Below are positions 1-5,226 of a stretch of DNA of 7,314 nt, one piece after another. The notes beneath the pieces are model-generated. The model was not told the origin of the DNA. It searched no databases and saw only the letters and a list, made by a program, of their open reading frames with translations. The position numbers were made by a program, and so were the translations under genes. Origin of the DNA: Planctomycetaceae bacterium (GTDB lineage Bacteria > Planctomycetota > Planctomycetia > Pirellulales > Pirellulaceae); assembly GCA_005773145.1 (NCBI GenBank), contig SXHS01000025.1:1-7314 (forward strand), in the 5' to 3' direction. Position 1 is the first letter of the stretch. Each line of letters opens with the position of its first letter.

Positions 1-997
1 GCAGGCCCGTCGAAATCGAGAAAATATTGCTCCATCCCAAGCCGGTGCCAGCCCCCGTTGCATCGTAGCCGGCCCCGCGAAATCCGTTGGTGTTTTTGTA
101 ATCGAAGTAGCGTGCGTCGAGGGCCCACACCATGCGATCAATGCCTGCGTAGGCGGTCCCAAGGGACACAATCATGGGCAAATCCACGTTCAATTTTTCA
201 AGCCGAGGTGCGCCCACCTCGTTCTCGGTAAAAAACCGAAAATCCTCAAACCAGGTGGGACTCTTGATCGATCCGCCGAGATGCCACTTGTCGTCGGTGA
301 TGTAGTACAGACCCAGCTGCACACCGCCACCATAGTGATAACGGGCTCCCATGCCGTGCGGATAGGTTGGCGCTGTGTCCGCGTTGGCGTCATCTGGAGA
401 CACAAGGAACAAGGGATCCGCATTCAACTTGCCCATGGCCAGAATGGGGGATACGCCAAACGAAAGTTGCGGCGTCAGGGCTGCTGAAACCGCGGGCGCG
501 ATTTCAAAGACTTCAAATTCGGCAAACACGCGCCCGAGTCCGTTGGGTTGAGGGAATAGTACCGGATTGCTTAGGCTGGACGGATAATTGGATTTGAATC
601 CGGCCACGCCGTACATGCCGATGCCGTAGGTCCAGATGCCGTCCGCTGTCTTATGGACCATCGCCACTTCGGGAATCATGGAGGCGCCCGGCTCGGCGTC
701 CGTGCTGCCTGAAATCGGACCACCTTGCGTGGGCACGGTGGAGGAGACATTCTCGGTTTGCAGCAGCAATTCCGCACCGAAGGTCACCTCGGACGATCGC
801 AAACCGCTCATCGTCGCCGGGTTGCGAAAAATAGCGCCAGCGGCGTCCAGAGGGGCCGCTGTGGCCGCTCCGCCCATGGACCGATTGACGGGCCCCACCC
901 CCTGCAGGATGATCCCTTGGCCGTGGGCATGAGCCGCCCCCAGGATGCCCCAAACGAACCCCGTGGCCATCAGCCACCAATAGCGATGGTACGCCAT
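1..997 (-). CDS. FadL/OMPP1-type outer-membrane transport protein, C-terminus cut by window edge
   Basis: This reading frame starts at ATG 997-995 and stays open to base 1, giving 332 codons without a stop. Residues 1-27 look like a signal peptide: a positive start, the hydrophobic stretch around WWLMATGFVWGILGAA, and an AHA or AHG cleavage region. The mature start (GQGIILQG, then SMGGAATAAPLDAAGAIFRNP around 40-60) matches the FadL/TodX pattern of a glycine/alanine-rich plug followed by a conserved FxNPA-type motif. The rest alternates polar and aromatic residues, as in a beta-barrel (for example GIWTYGIGMYGVAGF and YHYGGGVQLGLYYI). Members of this family move hydrophobic molecules such as fatty acids or aromatic compounds across the outer membrane; the substrate here is unknown. 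Family length is about 400-450 residues, so roughly 100 are missing to the left. A G6 tract 8 nt before ATG is the likely ribosome binding site. Family call fairly sure; substrate not determined. Confidence 0.82.
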   Translation of the reverse strand, partial: MAYHRYWWLMATGFVWGILGAAHAHGQGIILQGVGPVNRSMGGAATAAPLDAAGAIFRNPATMSGLRSSEVTFGAELLLQTENVSSTVPTQGGPISGSTDAEPGASMIPEVAMVHKTADGIWTYGIGMYGVAGFKSNYPSSLSNPVLFPQPNGLGRVFAEFEVFEIAPAVSAALTPQLSFGVSPILAMGKLNADPLFLVSPDDANADTAPTYPHGMGARYHYGGGVQLGLYYITDDKWHLGGSIKSPTWFEDFRFFTENEVGAPRLEKLNVDLPMIVSLGTAYAGIDRMVWALDARYFDYKNTNGFRGAGYDATGAGTGLGWSNIFSISTGL

Positions 998-1291
998 GTT
1001 TGCCGCCCCCCAGCGGATTTGCACGTGCGAGAATGGATCTAAATCGCGAGCTTCTGACGCTCCACTTACGTTCGTGTTGTGACGATCTTGGCGATTTACA
1101 CAGTTGGCGCAGTTCTATTCCTTGTATCGACTAAACCGCGCCCGAGTTGAGACAGAAGTGTCCAGAAAATGCAGTCGACTCCCCTGACGCCGCTAGCAGC
1201 TTTATGGCTGCATCGGTTCATCGCTTATGAGGAACCGCTGGGAAGGGACCGCTGGGTGCCACGGGTCGCTTGTCCACCCGTGGGAGTACCC
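998..1291. other. 294-bp intergenic region with small inverted repeats
   Basis: This gap lies between the stop of the enolase-superfamily gene and the start of the FadL-type gene, both on the minus strand. I see no credible gene in it. It holds a perfect 8-bp inverted repeat, TAAATCGC at 1040-1047 and GCGATTTA at 1091-1098; a small GCAGC/GCTGC hairpin at 1196-1211; and a stronger hairpin at 1259-1283. It probably contains the FadL-gene promoter, but I could not point to a convincing -35/-10 pair on the minus strand. Confidence 0.6.
1259..1283 (-). terminator. Possible terminator hairpin after the enolase-superfamily gene
   Basis: CCACGGGT (1259-1266) is the exact reverse complement of ACCCGTGG (1276-1283), giving an 8-bp stem with a 9-nt loop. 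It begins 8 nt past the stop codon of the minus-strand gene ending at 1292. No run of T follows on the minus strand, so it is not a classic intrinsic terminator; it may instead protect the 3' end of the transcript. Confidence 0.35.
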
Positions 1292-2446
1292 TTAAGGGCG
1301 ATCGAAATGGGTGTACTCACCGTGCTGCTGGAAGTGCTCGTGATACTGGCCGAGCGCCGAACGATCGAGCGTCACACCCAAACCAGGTGTCGCTGGCGGA
1401 ACAACGCCCCCCTTGTGCACGGGCCAGGGTTCTCCTAACACCAAGTCGTCCTCAACGTAATCCATGAGTGCCTGGGACGCTCGTTGGATATGCGGACAGG
1501 CGATACCCAAGTGGACCATGGCCGCCCAAGAAATGCCCGTTTCCAGACAGGCCCTTTGCCAGAACGTTAACCCGAGTCGCGCCAATTGAGCTGCCTGCCG
1601 AGGCGTGTCGGATAGCCCACCCTGCAGGTGGAGATCGCCCACAACTCCTTGCACGTGGGGATAGTGGACTCGTTTTTCGGGATCGAGCGAATGGCTCGAC
1701 ATGAGCATGCCATATTCGACACATAGGGTAGACATGTCGACAAATGAAGGCACAGGTTCCTCAAAGCCGCACAAACGTTCCGGACGCACGGCGGAGAGAA
1801 ACCGTCGCGCCGACGCGAGATCCCACTTCATGTTAGCATCCACGGCCAGCAGCACCTGTGGGCCGACTGCGGCGCGGATGGCCCGCACGTTTTCGATATC
1901 GGTTTCCAGCGAGTAGCGACCAACCTTGAACTCAAACATGTCGGCACCGCTACGCTGCAAGGAGTCTCGGGCCAAAGCGGCCATAGCGGCTGGCAGGTCG
2001 GACTCGCGCATGCCGGACGCATCCAAATCAAATAAATAGCCGTAAGCCACGAATTCGGCTTGTGGCCGCACGGCACCTCCCAGCAACTCGTAGACGGGCT
2101 TGCCGCTCTGTTTTCCAGCCAAGTCCCACAGCGCCATATCGACGGCCGCATAGGCCTCGACCAGATCGGGAGTGGCCAGTGAGAGATAGTCGCTGAAGTC
2201 CATGCGAAACAACCGCCGCAAACCGGCGAAATCGCCGATGTCATGCCCAAGCAGTTTGCCGCCCAACGCCCCTTGTAACAAATGAGCTGCAGCGGAGCCC
2301 ACACATTCGCCGAGTCCCACGGAACCATCATCCGAAATGATCTCGACAATCGTGCGTGTCAACCCGAGCGTGCATCCCCAGGCCCAGCCGCAAGGGCGAC
2401 GCGCGGGAATGCTCACCGGCGTCGCTTGGATTTCACGAATTCTCAT
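1292..2446 (-). CDS. Mandelate racemase/muconate lactonizing enzyme family protein (enolase superfamily)
   Basis: The product is 384 residues, a normal length for the family. It has the N-terminal capping domain (MRIREIQATPVSIPAR, then VGLGECVG at about 43-50) followed by the TIM-barrel part. Barrel signatures, numbered from this start, are AAVDMALWDLAGKQSGKPVYELLGG (about 101-124, described by its ends), FEFKVG with Lys174, AVDAN with Asp203, and GFEEP with Glu229/Glu230. The C-terminal stretch KGGVVPP...PGLGVTLD resembles the closing part of glucarate-dehydratase-like proteins. Such enzymes remove a proton next to a carboxylate with Mg2+ help, giving dehydration, racemisation or cycloisomerisation of acid sugars or related acids. 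The KxK motif is reduced to ExK, and the third metal ligand and the usual His base are not evident, so the reaction cannot be named. I chose ATG 2446 over ATG 2506 because MRIREIQ is the usual family start and a G5 tract lies 9 nt upstream; the extra 20 residues look non-conserved. Confidence 0.85.
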   Translation of the reverse strand: MRIREIQATPVSIPARRPCGWAWGCTLGLTRTIVEIISDDGSVGLGECVGSAAAHLLQGALGGKLLGHDIGDFAGLRRLFRMDFSDYLSLATPDLVEAYAAVDMALWDLAGKQSGKPVYELLGGAVRPQAEFVAYGYLFDLDASGMRESDLPAAMAALARDSLQRSGADMFEFKVGRYSLETDIENVRAIRAAVGPQVLLAVDANMKWDLASARRFLSAVRPERLCGFEEPVPSFVDMSTLCVEYGMLMSSHSLDPEKRVHYPHVQGVVGDLHLQGGLSDTPRQAAQLARLGLTFWQRACLETGISWAAMVHLGIACPHIQRASQALMDYVEDDLVLGEPWPVHKGGVVPPATPGLGVTLDRSALGQYHEHFQQHGEYTHFDRP

Positions 2447-2455
2447 GTTTGGCCG

Positions 2456-2460
2456 CCCCC
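2456..2460 (-). promoter_or_regulatory. G-run ribosome binding site that decides the start at 2446
   Basis: On the minus strand the leader reads GGGGGCGGCCAAACATG. The G5 tract sits 9 nt before ATG 2446. An almost identical leader (GGGGGGCGGCAAACATG, G6 at 1006-1011) precedes the FadL-type gene, supporting both starts. Confidence 0.6.
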
Positions 2461-2541
2461 AATCGACGAATGGGCTACTTGCTCGATGGGCCTTGGCTTG
2501 GCCCACTCCCTCTTGAGCCGCCCGTTCCGACTAAGTCTTGC

Positions 2542-2569
2542 TTGACACCCAGGAGTGCTACTCTACACT
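2542..2569 (+). promoter_or_regulatory. Sigma70-like promoter for the S1-domain gene
   Basis: TTGACA at 2542-2547 is a perfect -35 box. TACACT at 2564-2569 matches the -10 consensus at four of six positions. The spacer is 16 bp. Transcription would begin near 2576, giving a leader of roughly 100 nt before ATG 2679. This is the best promoter match I found in the window. Confidence 0.6.
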
Positions 2570-2573
2570 GTAG
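2563..2573. promoter_or_regulatory. Palindrome over the -10 box, possible operator
   Basis: CTACA-C-TGTAG is a perfect palindrome around a central base. It overlaps the -10 hexamer and the expected transcription start. Just upstream, GAGT-GCT-ACTC (2553-2563) is a second interrupted palindrome lying in the spacer. Placement suits a repressor site, but no regulator is identified. Confidence 0.3.
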
Positions 2574-2604
2574 GCTGTTTGGAGTTATAGGTGGGTTGCG
2601 TGAT

Positions 2605-2652
2605 GGCACGCGTGGCGCCCGTGTGCCTTGGTTTCGAGTTTTATTTGGCGCC
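2605..2652 (+). promoter_or_regulatory. Structured leader of the S1-domain mRNA (hairpin plus T-rich stretch)
   Basis: GGCACGCG (2605-2612) pairs with CGTGTGCC (2620-2627), an 8-bp stem with one G-U pair and a 7-nt loop, TGGCGCC. A T-rich stretch with TTT and TTTT runs follows (2628-2646), so the hairpin resembles an attenuator, although the T tract is interrupted. The loop's GGCGCC (2614-2619) occurs again at 2647-2652 inside the palindrome TTGGCGCCAA. Because GGCGCC is self-complementary, the two copies could pair as a pseudoknot or an alternative fold about 27 nt before the start codon. Confidence 0.4.
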
Positions 2653-2678
2653 AATGAAGATGAGATCATGGGACCGAT

Positions 2679-4187
2679 ATGACGGACAAGTTTAAACCCA
2701 ACGTTCCGCGTGATGACCATGCGGTATCTGGTGCACGCCCCTTGCGAATCAAGATTGGTTCGCAGCGAGAATCGCTGAGTACAGATCCCCCGGAACCGTC
2801 GCCTGATACGACGATCGCGGCGCAAGCCGCTGAGCAAACGGCCAATCAAGCAGCAGAGGGACGAAACGCTCCCGCGGAGTCTGCGGAGCATAAATCCTCA
2901 GCCGTCGACTCGCCGACCACGGTCGTGCCCGCGCCGACTGCAAGTGTCCAACTCCGCACGTCAGCGGAAGAGGCGGCACGCTTGGAAGCGGAAGTTGAAG
3001 CCGCACTCGGGGGCATGTCGATCGACGAATTGCTGGCCGTCGATACGGGAATTCGTGTCGGCGCCGATCTGGATCTGGATGGCCGATATCGAGCCACGGT
3101 CATCAAGGTTCACCGTGATAGCGTGTTTGTCGCACTCCCCGGACACCATCAGGGCGTAGCCTCGGCGCGACATCTTCCCGCACCGCCAGACGTACAGTCG
3201 GTTGTGGAAGTGGTCGTCAATCGTTTCAACGCCGATGAGGGCCTCTATGAGGTTTCGTTGCCGGGGGCTGCCGCCGACGTGGGAGATTGGTCGGACGTGC
3301 ATGAAGGGATGGTCGTGGAAGCGGTTGTGACCGGTCACAACGCCGGTGGTTTGGAGTGTGAGGTTTCCGGGATTCGTGCGTTCATTCCGGTCAGCCAGGT
3401 CGCGGTCTATCGAGTGCAGCACTTGGAGGAATTTGTTGGTCAGCGTTGGGCCTGCGTGGTTGCAGAAGCCAATCCCGCGCGACGCAACTTAGTCCTCAGC
3501 CGCCGGGCCGTGTTGGAACGCGAACGAGAAGAAGCCAAGACCCATTTGTTGGCGGCCTTGGAGGTGGGGCAAGTTCGCGATGGTATTGTGCGCAACGTGC
3601 GCGACTTCGGCGCCTTCGTCGATTTGGGGGGCGTGGATGGCTTGATACCAGTCGGCAAGTTGAGTTGGGACCGCGTCCAGCATCCGAGTGATGTGTTGCA
3701 GGAAGGTCAGCGAATTAAGGTACGCGTGGATCGCGTCGACGCGGCTACGGGCAAGATCAGTTTGTCGTATCGCGATGTCCTGACGAATCCCTGGCAAGGC
3801 GCGGTGGCTAAGTTTCCGGTCAACGCGATTGTCGAAGGCGTGGTGTCCAAGTTGATGGATTTTGGCGCATTCGTTCGCCTGGAGGCCGGCATCGAGGGGT
3901 TGGTACATATTTCCGAGTTGGCCCATCACCGAGTGGGACGCGTCGATTCGGTCGTCAAAGAGGGGCAGCCGGTCACCGTGAAAATTCTGGCAGTCGATCC
4001 GGACGCGCAGCGGATCAGCCTTTCGATGAAAGCCGTGCAGGCGGCACGATCTGCCGACGCGGAGGACGCCCAGTCGGCGGAACTCGATGAGGCACTCGAG
4101 GCCACCCGCCGGCGACAGGCCTCCCAGACCCTGCGGGGTGGAACGAGCCGCCGCGGCGGTGGTGACCAGTTCGGCTTGAAATGGTAA
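2679..4187 (+). CDS. S1-domain RNA-binding protein, four S1 repeats
   Basis: The 502-residue product has a low-complexity Ala/Pro/Ser/Thr/Glu N-terminus (about 1-95), a short likely helical stretch (EEAARLEAEVEAALGGMSIDELL region, 97-119), then four S1-type OB folds at about 134-195, 207-276, 295-364 and 382-451. Repeats 3 and 4 are the most canonical, with RDFGAFVDLGGVDGLIP and MDFGAFVRLEAGIEGLVHISEL, each closing on an ISLS-type strand. Repeats 1 and 2 are divergent. The tail is Gly/Arg-rich and ends in FGLKW. S1 repeats bind single-stranded RNA; such proteins act with the ribosome or in RNA handling in the cytoplasm. Bacterial ribosomal S1 often has six repeats, so this may be a short S1 or a paralogue; I therefore give no symbol. 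ATG 2679 has no in-frame start nearby and only a weak GGGA (2670-2673) upstream. It is probably transcribed alone from the promoter at 2542-2569. Confidence 0.9.
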   Translation: MTDKFKPNVPRDDHAVSGARPLRIKIGSQRESLSTDPPEPSPDTTIAAQAAEQTANQAAEGRNAPAESAEHKSSAVDSPTTVVPAPTASVQLRTSAEEAARLEAEVEAALGGMSIDELLAVDTGIRVGADLDLDGRYRATVIKVHRDSVFVALPGHHQGVASARHLPAPPDVQSVVEVVVNRFNADEGLYEVSLPGAAADVGDWSDVHEGMVVEAVVTGHNAGGLECEVSGIRAFIPVSQVAVYRVQHLEEFVGQRWACVVAEANPARRNLVLSRRAVLEREREEAKTHLLAALEVGQVRDGIVRNVRDFGAFVDLGGVDGLIPVGKLSWDRVQHPSDVLQEGQRIKVRVDRVDAATGKISLSYRDVLTNPWQGAVAKFPVNAIVEGVVSKLMDFGAFVRLEAGIEGLVHISELAHHRVGRVDSVVKEGQPVTVKILAVDPDAQRISLSMKAVQAARSADAEDAQSAELDEALEATRRRQASQTLRGGTSRRGGGDQFGLKW

Positions 4188-4230
4188 CGACTCCACAAAT
4201 TGTTCTGCTTATGTGACGCGTACGGTTCGA

Positions 4231-4268
4231 CCGGAAACTCATCTCTCGATTCCAGGATGAGATTTCGG
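4231..4268 (+). other. Long imperfect inverted repeat between S1 and sigma factor genes
   Basis: GAAACTCATC (4234-4243) pairs with GATGAG-(A)-TTTC (4256-4266), a 10-bp stem with a single bulged A and a 12-nt loop. It extends by two C-G pairs (4231-4232 with 4267-4268) past a bulged G at 4233. It begins 43 nt after the S1 stop and ends 35 nt before the sigma factor start. No T run follows on the plus strand. It could stabilise the S1 transcript end, act in the sigma factor leader, or be a protein binding site. Confidence 0.4.
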
Positions 4269-4278
4269 CGCACGGAGC

Positions 4279-4285
4279 AAGGAGG
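4279..4285 (+). promoter_or_regulatory. Perfect Shine-Dalgarno with unusually long spacing
   Basis: AAGGAGG is the strongest ribosome binding site in the window, but 18 nt separate it from ATG 4304, where 5-10 is usual. No in-frame ATG, GTG or TTG lies between them. Local folding may shorten the distance. Confidence 0.5.
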
Positions 4286-4303
4286 ACGCAGAGCGCCGCA
4301 GTC

Positions 4304-4873
4304 ATGCTGGACCCGCGTACCGACGAACAATTGGCTGCGGAGGCAGCCCGTGAAGAATCCGCCGGCCCGGCATTCGCCGCCTTGGTCGCCCGCTTTCAGC
4401 AGCGAGTGTGGCGGATTTGTTACCGATTGATGGGGGATGAGCATGAGGCTAGTGATGCCGCGCAGGAGGTTTTTTTGCAAGTCTTCCTGCATCGGCAACG
4501 TTTTCGCGGTGAGAGTAAATACTCCACTTGGCTGCATGGCGTGGCCTTGCGCACGTGTTTGGCCATGCGGCGTGGTTTTGCGCGTCGCAGAAGACGTGAG
4601 GGAATCGCGCAAGAGACGGCGCTCCGCCAACAGCAGGCCGGGAGTCGCGAAACGCCCCCCTCCGTCACTTTGGATATCCGGCAAATGCTGAACATTCTGG
4701 AAGAGGACGAACGGGCCCTGCTCTTGATGAAATACGCGGAAGGCTACAGTCACGAGGAATTAGCGGAGATGTTTGAACTTTCGGTGAGCGCGTGTAAGAT
4801 GCGGATCCAACGCGCTCGGGAAAAATTGCAACAGAGATTCCCCGGTCACGAATTTGGCTCAGCGGAAAACTGA
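4304..4873 (+). CDS. ECF-type RNA polymerase sigma factor
   Basis: The 189-residue product has only the two domains typical of extracytoplasmic-function (group 4) sigma factors. Region 2 lies at about 24-92, with FQQRVWRICYRLMGDEHEAS, then DAAQEVFLQVF (core-polymerase contact and -10 reading) and STWLHGVALRTCLAMRR. A basic linker follows (RRRRREG, 94-100). Region 4 lies at about 123-178, with a helix-turn-helix around YSHEELAEMFELSVSACKMR and RAREKL, which reads the -35 element. It would direct core polymerase to a set of stress or envelope genes, which cannot be named from the sequence. A 76-residue hydrophobic protein follows after 21 bp and is a likely regulatory partner. No sigma-family extension is present at either end. 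I found no convincing GGAAC/CGTC-type autoregulated promoter upstream. Confidence 0.92.
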   Translation: MLDPRTDEQLAAEAAREESAGPAFAALVARFQQRVWRICYRLMGDEHEASDAAQEVFLQVFLHRQRFRGESKYSTWLHGVALRTCLAMRRGFARRRRREGIAQETALRQQQAGSRETPPSVTLDIRQMLNILEEDERALLLMKYAEGYSHEELAEMFELSVSACKMRIQRAREKLQQRFPGHEFGSAEN

Positions 4874-4894
4874 TAGCGCCAACGCAGTTAACCC

Positions 4895-5125
4895 ATGCCT
4901 AAGAACCTGCTGGAACAACTTTCGAGCCAGTTGCCCCCCCCCGTGCCGGCCGAATTCGACGGCCGACTGCGGCGCCGACTCAATCATCGCCTGCTGTTGG
5001 CACACCTGGTCGATTTTGTCTTCCGGGCCGTGCCGTACGCATTGCTTCACCTGCTGCGGGCCGCCTGGTCCCTCGTGGCGGGGGTGCCGGCCGGCCCGAG
5101 TCGGGAAACCGATCGCCCCGACTAG
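4895..5125 (+). CDS. Small hydrophobic protein, putative partner of the sigma factor
   Basis: The 76-residue product has a polar N-terminus with a proline cluster (QLPPPVPAEFDGRLRRRLNHR, described by 12-32), then a long Leu/Ala/Val-rich segment at about 33-66 (LLLAHLVDFVF, VPYALLHLLRAAWSLVAGV), then a short polar tail. The segment carries a few His, Asp and Arg residues, so it could be one or two short membrane helices or an amphipathic membrane-bound hairpin, with the Arg cluster on the cytoplasmic side. It has no zinc-binding HxxxCxxC motif of ZAS anti-sigma factors. Its start is 21 bp after the sigma factor stop, so co-transcription is very likely. A role as a membrane tether or anti-sigma factor is an inference from position only. 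Codons 14-16 are a C9 run (4934-4942). The ribosome binding site is weak, which suggests translation coupled to the upstream gene. Confidence 0.7.
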   Translation: MPKNLLEQLSSQLPPPVPAEFDGRLRRRLNHRLLLAHLVDFVFRAVPYALLHLLRAAWSLVAGVPAGPSRETDRPD

Positions 5126-5213
5126 CCCCCGCCCCCCCCGAAATTCTTGTGACGCGCTGGCGGCGGTCGGCAACTCATCTGTGTGGCCGATGGTTGGTAC
5201 CGGTGTCCATTTT

Positions 5214-5218
5214 GGGAG
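5214..5218 (+). promoter_or_regulatory. Ribosome binding site that decides the channel start
   Basis: GGGAG lies 2 nt before ATG 5221, 8 nt before ATG 5227 and 11 nt before ATG 5230. The 8-nt spacing favours 5227. It also argues against the upstream GTG at 5149, whose extra residues (WRRSATHLCGRW) do not look like a channel N-terminus. Confidence 0.5.
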
Positions 5219-5226
5219 ACATGATC

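Larger units (their letters stand above)
2447..2678. other. Divergent control region between the enolase-superfamily and S1 genes
   Basis: This 232-bp region separates two genes that point away from each other. The right half holds a sigma70-like promoter, an 11-bp palindrome over its -10 box, and a leader with a strong hairpin. I found no clear -35/-10 pair for the leftward gene. Confidence 0.6.

Noticed and set aside
651..980. 109-codon open frame on the minus strand, and another at 190-423
   Set aside because: Both are out-of-frame fragments inside the FadL-type gene, whose true frame is open from 997 to the left edge.
1828..2349. 173-codon open frame on the minus strand
   Set aside because: It is the enolase-superfamily gene read in another frame, rich in Trp, Cys and Pro with no domain.
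2447..2506. Upstream ATG at 2506 for the enolase-superfamily gene
   Set aside because: The added 20 residues do not resemble the family, while ATG 2446 has a good ribosome binding site and the usual family start.
3489..4196. 235-codon open frame on the minus strand
   Set aside because: It is antisense to the canonical S1 repeats 3 and 4; a high-GC shadow.
4233..4238. GGAAAC as an ECF-type -35 box for autoregulation of the sigma factor
   Set aside because: No CGTC-like or TCTA-like -10 element lies at the expected 16-17 bp; the bases are better explained by the inverted repeat.
3926..4753. 275-codon open frame on the minus strand
   Set aside because: It spans the C-terminal part of the S1 gene and most of the sigma factor gene, both with clear family motifs on the plus strand; its own product has no recognisable domain.
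5166..5191. GTCGGC/GCCGAT hairpin before the channel gene
   Set aside because: Only 6 bp with a G-U pair and a 14-nt loop, and no T run; too weak to call a terminator or regulatory element.
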